From positions 32,159-96,158 of the forward strand of contig JAQWBQ010000004.1 of the NCBI GenBank assembly GCA_028706295.1: a stretch of DNA of 64,000 bases, read 5' to 3'. Below, in pieces: positions 56,277-64,000 of the stretch. A program made the translations under genes and the position numbers. Under the pieces are notes generated by a model. It saw only the letters and a program-made list of their open reading frames with translations, was not told the origin of the DNA and made no database searches. Within the stretch, counting starts at the first letter, position 1, and every line of letters starts with the position of its first letter. The stretch comes from Bacteroidales bacterium. GTDB lineage: Bacteria > Bacteroidota > Bacteroidia > Bacteroidales > FEN-979.

Positions 56277-56900
56277 ATTATCATCCGATTCGTTTTCTTC
56301 CTCCTCCCAGATCCATTCTTTCTTCTGAGGACCGGAATTCTTGTAATACAAAGCCAGGATAATTCCAGCCAGTAGTCCCATCAGGTGCGACTCCCATGAG
56401 ATCGGCTGATTGGGGAAGAACTGTGGGAAAATACCCCAGATAAGCCCACCGTAAAGAAACGTGACTAAAAGGGTTAACACCATGAGCCCCTTTTCCTTTC
56501 GTATTATACCGCTGAGAAATAGAAACGATGCCAAACCATAAATCACACCACTTGCTCCCACATGAACGGCATCACCACGTGCATAGACCCATACGAGAAA
56601 TCCGGTTATCAGGTATATGAGGATCAGAATCATCCAGGAGATTTCTTCATAAAAGTAAAAGAGAAATGCTGACAACAGGAAAAGAGGAATCGAATTTGCA
56701 AACAAATGCGAAAGGTTAGCATGTAAAAAGGGTGAGATCAGAATGCCCGGAAGACCCCGGATCCGGAGCGGATAGAGCCCATACTGATTCAGATCAAGAT
56801 TGAAAAGAATATCAATCCCTTTCACCAGCCACAGAACGACTACAAAAAGGGCGGGGAACAGGATGCTGTTTAAAAGCCGGTGTTTTTCTTGTTTAACCAA
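56232..56900 (-). CDS. Rhomboid family intramembrane serine protease
   Basis: 222 residues with about six membrane helices. Family motifs: HANLSHLFANSIPLFLLS (second helix HxxxxHxxxN pattern), the catalytic Ser in HVGASGVIYGLASF and the catalytic His in SWESHLMGLLAG. It cleaves membrane proteins within or near their helices. The start is a TTG at 56900, as no ATG is present before the first helix. The acidic C-terminal tail (WEEEENESDDNSW) is encoded across the convergent 3' end of the HhH gene. Confidence 0.9.
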   Translation of the reverse strand: MVKQEKHRLLNSILFPALFVVVLWLVKGIDILFNLDLNQYGLYPLRIRGLPGILISPFLHANLSHLFANSIPLFLLSAFLFYFYEEISWMILILIYLITGFLVWVYARGDAVHVGASGVIYGLASFLFLSGIIRKEKGLMVLTLLVTFLYGGLIWGIFPQFFPNQPISWESHLMGLLAGIILALYYKNSGPQKKEWIWEEEENESDDNSWKDPQIDTDPPKD

Positions 56901-56968
56901 GGGATAATATTTCTCGTTAAAATTAGTTAAAATTACGGCTGTCAGCCTTCTTAAACATAAAATAAAAG

Positions 56969-56976
56969 TACTTTTG
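56969..56976 (+). promoter_or_regulatory. -7 promoter box for the processing protease gene
   Basis: TACTTTTG, exact TAnnTTTG match, 33 nt before ATG 57010. It overlaps a TTG (56974) that opens a longer frame, so the longer start would lie within the promoter and is unlikely. Confidence 0.55.
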
Positions 56977-57009
56977 AACGCTCAATTTCCAATATCAAAC
57001 GAGATTTTC

Positions 57010-58626
57010 ATGAATAAAAATAAACTTGCATTGTATCTCCTTACTGGAGTAATTTTCTTCACATTCTCTGTCCAACCTCTTTTCGCACAGACCACGAAAC
57101 AGGATCCCAACGCGGGGATGAAAAAATATTCTGCTGCCATGCAGTTGATTAAATATGCTTATGTCGACACTGTGAATGAATCCAGGCTGGTGGAGAAGGC
57201 TATCATTGAGACCCTTAAGGACCTGGATCCGCATTCCATGTATATCTCCAAAAAGGATGTTCAAAGGGCTAATGAACCACTAGAGGGAAATTTTGACGGA
57301 ATCGGAATTCAGTTTGAAATTTTACGGGATACCATCTCCGTGGTACATTCAATTCCCGGGGGGCCTTCAGAACGCCTGGGAATTCAGTCGGGTGACAAAA
57401 TCATTAAAATTGATGGTGAACTGACGGTGGGGAAAAAAATCACCAACCAGTTTGTGCTTGACCACCTGAGAGGCAAACGTGGAACAAAAGTAAATGTATC
57501 AATATACAGAAAAGGCAGAAAAGAACCCCTTGAGTTTACCATAATCCGGGATAAAATTCCAATAAACAGTATCGATGCAGCCTACCTGATAAAACCGGGA
57601 ATCGGTTATGTCAATCTGAATAAATTTGCCCAGACCTCTATGCAGGAGTTCATTGAATCGTTGCAACGATTGAAATCAAAGGGGATGGAGCATCTGATCC
57701 TTGACCTGCGGAATAATTCAGGAGGTTATATGGGAACATCCATCGAACTGGCCGATGAATTCCTGAAACAGGGGAAATTGATCGTATATACCCAGGGTGA
57801 ACATTCACCGCGTGAAGATTATATTGCAACCGGATTGGGAAGGTTCGAAACAGGGAAACTGGTGATAATGATCAATGAAAATTCAGCCTCTGCCAGTGAA
57901 ATCGTCGCAGGAGCCGTGCAGGATTGGGACCGGGGAATTATTGTCGGACGTCGTTCTTTCGGAAAAGGGCTGGTTCAGAGACCATTCCAGCTCCCCGACA
58001 GTTCGCAAATACGGTTGACAACTGCACGATATTACAATCCTTCGGGAAAGTGCATTCAGAAACCATATACAGAAGGGGTGGACAAATATTATGAGGATTT
58101 CAGTAACAGGATCCGACATGGTGAACTGATACATCCCGACAGTATCAAATTTCCTGATTCTTTGAAATTTTATACAGCAGGAAAACGTGTGGTATACGGA
58201 GGGGGAGGCATTATGCCCGATGTATTCATACCATGGGATTCGACGCCGATTACCGATTACTACCTTGACCTGAGACGAAAAAATGTGATCAACCTTTTTG
58301 TTGGTGATTATGTGGATAGAATGAGGTCGGAACTGAAATCAGACTACCCGGAATTTGATCGATTCGATAAAAACTTCATCATGGATACCATTTTCATGAA
58401 ATCTTTTTTTGAATTTGCCGATAAGCAGGGGATTAGATATGATGAAAAAGGTTATCTGCTTTCAGAAAAATTGATCAAATCTCAGATAAAGGGATTAATT
58501 GCCCAGAAATTATGGGATATGAACGAGTTGTTTGCCATAATAAACCAGAATGATGAAGAGGTTCAAAAGGCCGTCGAAGTGATCAGTGATGATTCCTATT
58601 TTGAGAAACTGAAAATTGACCGCTGA
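57010..58626 (+). CDS. C-terminal processing protease (S41, CtpA/Prc-like)
   Basis: 538 residues from ATG 57010 with a signal peptide (about 1-27, ending LFAQ). After a helical N-terminal part with LKDLDPHSMYIS comes a PDZ domain (GIGIQFEILRDTISVVHSIP, GPSERLGIQSGDKIIKIDGE), then the S41 core with LDLRNNSGGYMGTSIELAD, the catalytic Ser in NSASASEIVAGAVQDWDRG and Lys in RRSFGKGLVQ. It trims C-termini of exported proteins in the periplasm. The TGA overlaps the next gene's start by 11 nt. Confidence 0.94.
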   Translation: MNKNKLALYLLTGVIFFTFSVQPLFAQTTKQDPNAGMKKYSAAMQLIKYAYVDTVNESRLVEKAIIETLKDLDPHSMYISKKDVQRANEPLEGNFDGIGIQFEILRDTISVVHSIPGGPSERLGIQSGDKIIKIDGELTVGKKITNQFVLDHLRGKRGTKVNVSIYRKGRKEPLEFTIIRDKIPINSIDAAYLIKPGIGYVNLNKFAQTSMQEFIESLQRLKSKGMEHLILDLRNNSGGYMGTSIELADEFLKQGKLIVYTQGEHSPREDYIATGLGRFETGKLVIMINENSASASEIVAGAVQDWDRGIIVGRRSFGKGLVQRPFQLPDSSQIRLTTARYYNPSGKCIQKPYTEGVDKYYEDFSNRIRHGELIHPDSIKFPDSLKFYTAGKRVVYGGGGIMPDVFIPWDSTPITDYYLDLRRKNVINLFVGDYVDRMRSELKSDYPEFDRFDKNFIMDTIFMKSFFEFADKQGIRYDEKGYLLSEKLIKSQIKGLIAQKLWDMNELFAIINQNDEEVQKAVEVISDDSYFEKLKIDR

Positions 58627-59857
58627 CAATCACGGTGACCTGACTTATCCTTTTCTTCATCTGGCCATGCCTGTGAAGGATGAGCCTGATTTCCTGCCGA
58701 GAATCCTTAATTGCCTTTCGTTACAGTCATACAAGCAATTCCGGCTTTATGTGTGCATCAATCAACCCGACTCATGGTGGCATGATCCTAGAAAGCGGAT
58801 CGTTTGCGAACACAATGCGGATAGTATCCGATTCTTAAGAACTTTTAAGGAATTTGAACTCGTCTTTGTTGATCATTCCTCCGAAGGGAAAGGCTGGGTC
58901 GGCAAGAAGACCGGTGTTGGATTTGCCCGGAGGGCGATAATGGAGACAATTCGGGCTCGTTCGGCTGACCATGATGTAATTGTCAGCCTGGATGCGGATA
59001 CTTTATACGGAACAGATTATCTGCTTTCAGTCGCGAATTCATTCAAAATATTTCCAGAAATTTCAGCTCTTGCAATTCCTTATTTTCACAGGGAAAGTAC
59101 AGATCCGCTGACGACCCGCTCCATGCTTCGGTACGAGATCTATATGCGGTATTATTTCCTGAATCTTTCCCGGATCAGGTCTCCTTACACTTTTACAGCC
59201 CTTGGTTCGGCATTGGCATGTCCGGTCAGTGCTTACAAAGCAATTGGCGGGATGACTCCTAAACTGAGTGGCGAGGACTTCTATTTTCTGCAGAAATTAA
59301 AAAAGTACGGCCATGTTTTGAATTGGAATGATCAGTTGGCCTTTCCGGAGGGAAGACCATCCGACCGGGTTTTTTTTGGGACAGGTCCGGCGATCATCAG
59401 AGGGAATCAGGGAGATTGGTCCGGTTATCCGATATTTCCATCATCTTTGTTTGATACAATTCAGGAAACCTACCTTCTCCTGCCACTATTATTTAAAGAA
59501 TCAATCCCAACGGTTGTGATCCAATATCTTTCGGAATGTTTTGGAGAACCGGATCCCTTGCTGGCACTCCGGCAAAATCATAAAAGCTCAGAACGTTTTA
59601 TTCGGGCGTTTCATGAAAAATTTGATGGGTTGAGAATTTTACAATTTCTGAAAAGCCAGTACAAACAAAATGGATTTAACGACATGGTGAACCTTTTGGA
59701 ATACTTTCAAAAATACAATGGGGAATCAATTGCCGACGCTCTGAACATTCCAGCCGGGATGGTTTTGGATGAAGCGCCGGTAGAAATTTTGAGAAAGATC
59801 AGAATGCTCCTGTTTGAAAAGGAAATGGAATGCCGGTTTAATTCAGTACCTGGGTGA
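58616..59857 (+). CDS. Glycosyltransferase family 2
   Basis: 413 residues from TTG 58616; starting at the next ATG (58667) would cut the first beta-strand (FLHLAMPVKDEPDFLP). The GT-A fold shows the D-x-D motif in VIVSLDADTLYG and the acceptor-side GGMTPKLSGEDFYFLQKLKK, with the ED pair of GT2 enzymes. No membrane helices. Donor and product are unknown; it is co-transcribed with the protease through an 11-nt overlap. Its 3' end overlaps sucC on the other strand by 20 nt. Confidence 0.82.
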   Translation: MTADNHGDLTYPFLHLAMPVKDEPDFLPRILNCLSLQSYKQFRLYVCINQPDSWWHDPRKRIVCEHNADSIRFLRTFKEFELVFVDHSSEGKGWVGKKTGVGFARRAIMETIRARSADHDVIVSLDADTLYGTDYLLSVANSFKIFPEISALAIPYFHRESTDPLTTRSMLRYEIYMRYYFLNLSRIRSPYTFTALGSALACPVSAYKAIGGMTPKLSGEDFYFLQKLKKYGHVLNWNDQLAFPEGRPSDRVFFGTGPAIIRGNQGDWSGYPIFPSSLFDTIQETYLLLPLLFKESIPTVVIQYLSECFGEPDPLLALRQNHKSSERFIRAFHEKFDGLRILQFLKSQYKQNGFNDMVNLLEYFQKYNGESIADALNIPAGMVLDEAPVEILRKIRMLLFEKEMECRFNSVPG

Positions 59858-61028
59858 CCAGTCTGGCGGCATCCTGCAATGTGATGGCCGAATGAACTTT
59901 CAGACCTGAATCATCGATCAATTTCTTTCCTTCAACAGCATTTGTTCCTTGTAATCTGACAATAAGAGGAACGTTGATTTCACCGATATTTTTGTAGGCC
60001 TCAACAATTCCCTGGGCAACCCGGTCGCATCGTACGATCCCACCGAAAATATTCACCAGAATCGCCTTCACGGCAGGATCCTTGAGGATAATCCGAAATC
60101 CTTCCTCCACACGCTTGGCATTTGCAGAGCCACCTACGTCGAGAAAATTGGCCGGATCGCCTCCTGAAAGCTTAATGATGTCCATCGTCGCCATGGCAAG
60201 TCCGGCGCCGTTCACCATACAACCTACATTCCCGTTAAGTTTTACATAATTAAGATCATGCCTTGTTGCCTCGACTTCAACAGGGTCTTCTTCATCAAAA
60301 TCGCGCATGGCAGCGATATCGGGATGACGGAAAAGAGCATTATTGTCGATTACCACTTTTGCATCGGCAGCGAGGATCTTGTTGTCGGAGGTCTTAAATA
60401 CCGGATTGATCTCGATCAATGAGGCATCACTTCCCTCGTAAGCTTTGTAAACTGCTGTAACAAACCGAACCATGTTTTTATATGCTTCCTCTTTCAGTCC
60501 AAGGTTGAAAGCAACCTTCCGGGCCTGAAATACCTGTAATCCGATTTTGGGATCCACCGTTTCGGTAAAAATCTGTTCCGGAGTTTCCTCGGCAACCTTT
60601 TCAATATCCATCCCCCCCCTCGGAGAATACATGAGAATGGTATGCCCTTTCTGCCGGTTCAGCAATATGCTCATATAAATTTCAGCCGGTTCGGAGGGAC
60701 CCGGATAATAAATATTCTGCTCAACATATACCTTCCGCACAAGCTTTCCCTCTTTGCTGGTCTGAGGAGTAACCAGATGCATGCCAATGATTTGTGAAGC
60801 AAGTGTCCGTACTTCATCTATCGTTTTTGCTACCTTGACCCCGCCTCCTTTTCCACGACCGCCGGCATGTACCTGAGCCTTAATTACGAACTTATCCGAG
60901 CCCGTCGAACCTTGCAGGTATTCAGCCGCCTTTACAGCTTCTTCTTCCGTATGTGCAACGAGGCCTTCCGGAACCGAAACCCCATAGTGTTTCAGAATGA
61001 TTTTACTTTGATATTCGTGAAGATTCAT
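59838..61028 (-). CDS. sucC: Succinyl-CoA ligase (ADP-forming) subunit beta
   Basis: 396 residues from ATG 61028 (MNLHEYQSKIILKHYGV); a frame to 61040 adds four residues. The ATP-grasp domain includes KAQVHAGGRGKGGGVKV and LIEINPVF; the C-terminal CoA ligase domain has NGAGLAMATMDIIKLSGG, DVGGSANAKRVEEGF and NIFGGIVRCD. It makes ATP from succinyl-CoA in the TCA cycle with the alpha subunit SucD, which is not in this window. Confidence 0.96.
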   Translation of the reverse strand: MNLHEYQSKIILKHYGVSVPEGLVAHTEEEAVKAAEYLQGSTGSDKFVIKAQVHAGGRGKGGGVKVAKTIDEVRTLASQIIGMHLVTPQTSKEGKLVRKVYVEQNIYYPGPSEPAEIYMSILLNRQKGHTILMYSPRGGMDIEKVAEETPEQIFTETVDPKIGLQVFQARKVAFNLGLKEEAYKNMVRFVTAVYKAYEGSDASLIEINPVFKTSDNKILAADAKVVIDNNALFRHPDIAAMRDFDEEDPVEVEATRHDLNYVKLNGNVGCMVNGAGLAMATMDIIKLSGGDPANFLDVGGSANAKRVEEGFRIILKDPAVKAILVNIFGGIVRCDRVAQGIVEAYKNIGEINVPLIVRLQGTNAVEGKKLIDDSGLKVHSAITLQDAARLVTQVLN

Positions 61029-61051
61029 GGTTAAGGTCAATTATTGGTTTT

Positions 61052-61082
61052 CAAAAATAACAGTTTGGACCGGATTTACAAA
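61052..61082 (-). promoter_or_regulatory. Promoter of sucC (-33 TTTG, -7 TATTTTTG)
   Basis: On the minus strand TTTG (61082-61079) is followed after 19 nt by TATTTTTG (61059-61052), then 23 nt to the ATG at 61028. Confidence 0.6.
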
Positions 61083-61109
61083 AAAGCGGTGGTAAGAATA
61101 CGATTTTCT

Positions 61110-61117
61110 TAACTTTG
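61110..61117 (+). promoter_or_regulatory. -7 promoter box for lolD-type gene
   Basis: TAACTTTG, exact TAnnTTTG match, 16 nt before the ATG at 61134. Confidence 0.5.
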
Positions 61118-61133
61118 CAGATCACAAACCGGT

Positions 61134-61787
61134 ATGATTAAAGCCAATAATATCCAAAAATCTTTCGGAGATCTGAAGGTGCTTAAGGGTGTAAGCCTGG
61201 AGGTAAAAAAAGGTGAGATCGTTTCAATAGTTGGTGCCTCAGGCGCCGGGAAATCTACTTTACTTCACATAATCGGAACTCTCGATAGAGCCGATTCGGG
61301 TGATATCCTGCTTAATGGTATTCAGGTCGGAGAGCTTTCTGATCGAAAAATAGCCGAATTTCGAAATAAACATATCGGATTCGTATTCCAGTTTCATCAC
61401 CTTTTACCTGAGTTCACGGCCCTTGAGAATATTTGCATTCCTGCTTTTCTCGGAGGAAAAGGGAAAAAAGAAGCCGAAAACATGGCAATGGAATTGCTCG
61501 ATTTCATGAACCTTACCGAAAGATCAAATCATAAACCAAGTGAGCTATCAGGCGGCGAGCAGCAGCGGGTGGCAGTCGCGCGCGCACTAATTAACCGACC
61601 TTCTGTTATTTTAGCTGACGAACCATCCGGTAACCTTGATTCATCATCTTCAGTCGAATTGCATAACCTGTTCTTTCGCCTTCGGGATGCATTTATGCAA
61701 ACATATATCATCGTAACCCACAATCTTGATCTGGCCAACATGGCCGACCGAAAGCTTACAATCAAAGATGGAATTATCGAGAATTAA
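61134..61787 (+). CDS. lolD: ABC transporter ATP-binding protein, LolD type
   Basis: 217 residues. Walker [11 protein letters not shown]-loop [17 protein letters not shown], the signature [15 protein letters not shown] and Walker [13 protein letters not shown] are all present. The [16 protein letters not shown] stretch is characteristic of the LolD/MacB subgroup. It would power release of lipoproteins from the inner membrane with LolC/E partners, which are not adjacent here. MacB-type exporters are the alternative. Confidence 0.85.
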   Translation: MIKANNIQKSFGDLKVLKGVSLEVKKGEIVSIVGASGAGKSTLLHIIGTLDRADSGDILLNGIQVGELSDRKIAEFRNKHIGFVFQFHHLLPEFTALENICIPAFLGGKGKKEAENMAMELLDFMNLTERSNHKPSELSGGEQQRVAVARALINRPSVILADEPSGNLDSSSSVELHNLFFRLRDAFMQTYIIVTHNLDLANMADRKLTIKDGIIEN

Positions 61788-61862
61788 TCGAATGGTAAAA
61801 TTATTTTTGATAGATTCCGTTATTATCCCATTGTTCCAAGATCAATACCCTGTCGATATCAC

Positions 61863-64000
61863 ATGAGCTTATTCAATAAGAAAACATCCGTTTTACTTCC
61901 CATTGCCTTGCTTTTTACAACCCTCCTGTTTGCGGTCTCTTTGACTTTTATACCCATTCAGGATTCGTTAAATGAAGCTTTTTTTCAAACCAGTGATTCT
62001 TTTTCAGATGATTCAATCCCGGCAGGAAAAAGCCAGGATTCAGTCTTTAACCACTCCATTCAGTTGGCTGATATTTTCTTTAACGAAAAGAAATATGAGC
62101 AATGTCTGACGGAGCTCGAAAAAGCATCCAGACTAAAACCTGGGGATCAAACGGTAAAAGACAGGATCAACAAAGTAAAAGACCTTTTAGCAAACAGGGA
62201 TTTGCAACAGGAAGCATGTAAAAAATCTATTGCCTCCGGTGATAGTTATTCTGCTGCCAGAGATTTCCTGAATGCAAAATCGTCGTACCAGCTGGCTGTC
62301 AATCAGAATCCTGATAACCCGGAGGCTAAAGAAAAGCTTAAAAAAACTGTGGAATTGCTTCGATCACAGAAAGCGCAGAACATTCTTTATGATGTTGCAA
62401 TTGCCAGTGCCGATAAATTATTTCAGGCCGGCGAGTATACCCGGGCCCAGACGGAATACGAGAAAGCGAGCTCCATTCTGCCTGCAGAAACTTATCCCAA
62501 GAAAAAGATCAATGAAATAATTAAAATTCTGGTTGATCTACAGTCAAAAGAAGATGAATATGCACGGGCGATTTCCTCTGCTGATAAGAAATACCAATTG
62601 ATGATTTATCAGGATGCTTTAAATGAATACAAGAAGGCAGGAAAATTAAAACCGGAAGAAAAATATCCTCAGGATCGGATCAGGGAACTTACTGAAATAA
62701 TTGATAAACAAAAGCTTCTTGATGAAACATATGCAAGAGCCATAAGCACGGGTGATAGGCTATTCACCGAACTAAACTACCCCGAATCAAAAAAATCATA
62801 CCAGGAGGCTCTCTCAGTCAAACCAGCTGAATTGTATCCCGCCAATCGTATTAAAGAAATTGAACGGATTCAACTTGATCAGGAAAAAACGAAACAGACC
62901 TACGAGAAACTTATTACTTTGGCAGATAGTCTGTATATTACAAAGGAATACGGGAAAGCCCGGGAATCCTATCAAAATGCGATCTATGTAAAACCGACGG
63001 AGAACTATCCGAAAGAAATGATTTCAAAGGTCGAGTCCATGATGACAGGCTTGGAGGCATCACTAGCCCGGCAGAAGAGTCTGGATGATCAGTATCAGTC
63101 AAAGATCCGGTCAGCCGACGGGATGTTCACGGAGAAGAATTACGATAAGGCGTGGGAAGAGTACCGGGGAGCGTTGACGTTAAAGCCATCGGAGACATAC
63201 CCCAAAGAGCGGATCGCGGAGGTTGACCGGATTCTTGCGGAACAGGCAGCGCGGCGTACATTGGAGGAAAATTACACCACGGCGGTAACGCGTGCCGATC
63301 AGTATCTTGCGGCCGGCAGTTACGACCAGGCGCGTTCGGAATATACAAGGGCCGCGGAGCTGAAACCTGACGAGGCGTATCCGCGGGAAAAGATCACCGA
63401 GATCGAAGGGATTGTAAAGGAACTTGCCCGCCGGAAGGAGATTGATGAGCAGTACAAGGCAGCGGTTGCCTCGGGCGATAAGTTGTTCAGTGACAAATCG
63501 TACGAGCAGGCCCTTACGGAATACCGGAAGGCATTGGATCTCAAACCACAGGAGCAATACCCGAAAGACCGGATAGCTGCTTCGGATAAAGAGTTGGCGG
63601 AACTTTCCAGGAAGAAGGCGTTAGAAGACCAGTACACGGGATCGATTCAGTCGGCCGACCGGCTGATGGGAGAGAAACGTTGGGAGGAAGCCCGGGCAGA
63701 ATATGAAAAGGCAGCAACAATAAAGCCTGCGGAGAGGTACCCAAAAGACAAGATTGCGGAGATTGCGACAGTACTTGCAGAACTAGCCCGGCAGAAGAGT
63801 CTGGATGATCAGTATCAGTCAAAGATCAGGTCAGCCGACGGGATGTTCACGGAGAAGAATTACGATAAGGCGCGGGAAGAGTACCGGGGAGCGTTGACGT
63901 TAAAGCCATCGGAGACATACCCCAAAGAGCGGATCGCGGAGGTTGACCGGATTCTTGCGGAACAGGCAGCGCGGCGTACATTGGAGGAAAATTACACCAC
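61863..64000 (+). CDS. Long TPR-like repeat protein of 60-residue units (3' end beyond the window)
   Basis: At least 712 codons, open to the right edge. A hydrophobic signal or anchor (about 10-30, LLPIALLFTTLLFAVSLTFI) is followed by a Ser/Asp-rich linker and then by helical units. From about residue 100 the units settle to 60 residues each, with the pattern ...Y..AI.SAD..F....Y..A...Y..AL.LKP.E.YP...I.EI..., an extended TPR with an added YPK-helix. Units upstream of 63066 differ; from 63066 four units form a 720-bp block that restarts at 63786. TPR arrays of this sort serve as protein-binding scaffolds in the periplasm. Function unknown; homologous repeats are expected in other Bacteroidota envelope proteins. 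Confidence 0.85.
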   Translation, partial: MSLFNKKTSVLLPIALLFTTLLFAVSLTFIPIQDSLNEAFFQTSDSFSDDSIPAGKSQDSVFNHSIQLADIFFNEKKYEQCLTELEKASRLKPGDQTVKDRINKVKDLLANRDLQQEACKKSIASGDSYSAARDFLNAKSSYQLAVNQNPDNPEAKEKLKKTVELLRSQKAQNILYDVAIASADKLFQAGEYTRAQTEYEKASSILPAETYPKKKINEIIKILVDLQSKEDEYARAISSADKKYQLMIYQDALNEYKKAGKLKPEEKYPQDRIRELTEIIDKQKLLDETYARAISTGDRLFTELNYPESKKSYQEALSVKPAELYPANRIKEIERIQLDQEKTKQTYEKLITLADSLYITKEYGKARESYQNAIYVKPTENYPKEMISKVESMMTGLEASLARQKSLDDQYQSKIRSADGMFTEKNYDKAWEEYRGALTLKPSETYPKERIAEVDRILAEQAARRTLEENYTTAVTRADQYLAAGSYDQARSEYTRAAELKPDEAYPREKITEIEGIVKELARRKEIDEQYKAAVASGDKLFSDKSYEQALTEYRKALDLKPQEQYPKDRIAASDKELAELSRKKALEDQYTGSIQSADRLMGEKRWEEARAEYEKAATIKPAERYPKDKIAEIATVLAELARQKSLDDQYQSKIRSADGMFTEKNYDKAREEYRGALTLKPSETYPKERIAEVDRILAEQAARRTLEENYT
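63066..64000 (+). repeat. 720-bp higher-order tandem repeat of four 180-bp units
   Basis: Units of exactly 180 bp start at 63066, 63246, 63426, 63606, 63786 and 63966. Unit 5 (63786) repeats unit 1, not unit 4, so the period is 720 bp. Positions 63062-63280 and 63782-64000 differ at only two of 219 bases: 63108/63828 (silent, Arg) and 63153/63873 (Trp to Arg). The number of further copies lies outside the window. Confidence 0.95.

Noticed and set aside
63066..64000. CRISPR-like array or non-coding satellite
   Set aside because: The repeats are contiguous 180-bp units without spacers, stay in one open frame and encode a regular helical pattern.

Overview
The window is about 64 kb of a chromosome from an uncultured-looking member of the Bacteroidota, most likely Bacteroidales or a close relative. 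The grounds are: promoters of the form TAnnTTTG, often with a TTTG or TTG element about 20 bp upstream; almost no Shine-Dalgarno sequences; typical family content (S9B dipeptidyl peptidase, DUF3467 behind rpoC, CCC-motif membrane protein, DUF2851, DUF2520, RNase Y next to zapA); and Gram-negative envelope genes (lpxB, a kdsC-type phosphatase, an Omp85-type barrel, a lolD-type ATPase). Nothing looks like an integrated mobile element, prophage, CRISPR array or dedicated defence island. Most of the window is core genome.

Layout. 1-1.5 kb: end of a phosphate permease gene and a cation:proton antiporter (minus). 1.58-6.9 kb: a plus-strand run with nicotinamide riboside uptake and phosphorylation (pnuC, NR kinase), then a surface-glycan group (GT4 glycosyltransferase, a formyltransferase-like/GINT1-like fusion, a flippase). 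7.0-8.9 kb: parE. 8.9-13.9 kb (minus): two groups, dapF-GNAT-mltG and CCC-protein-nnr-small alarmone hydrolase. 14-18 kb (plus): an Omp85-like barrel, then a LiaF-like / LytS-like kinase / LytTR regulator operon. 18-23.3 kb (minus): a large secreted repeat protein, pyruvate kinase and a beta-CASP metallohydrolase, followed by tRNA-Val. 23.9-26.1 kb: dipeptidyl peptidase IV.

26.2-41.5 kb is the translation and transcription core: rpsU, a Xer-type recombinase, hpf, four tRNAs, tuf, tRNA-Trp, secE, nusG, rplKAJL, rpoB, rpoC and DUF3467. 42.5-49.3 kb holds DUF2520, the KdsC-like phosphatase, a UbiA prenyltransferase, maf, surE, lpxB and two adjacent TPR proteins. 49.4-56.9 kb holds comEC, tRNA-Asp, the rny / 6S RNA / zapA / coiled-coil locus, DUF2851, a ComEA-like HhH protein and a rhomboid. 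57-61.8 kb holds a C-terminal processing protease, a GT2, sucC and lolD.

The window ends inside a long TPR-like repeat protein made of 60-residue (180-bp) units. Its last part is a 720-bp higher-order repeat (four units) that begins again, 217 of 219 bases identical, before the sequence stops. This is the most striking structure in the window. Other points of interest are a 6S RNA candidate with complementary ends in the rny-zapA gap, a lone strong Shine-Dalgarno in front of hpf, several genes whose -7 box lies 4-8 nt before the start codon (leaderless or nearly so), and the formyltransferase-like fusion with an altered catalytic Asn position.

All family calls come from reading the translated sequences and motifs. 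No database search was run.
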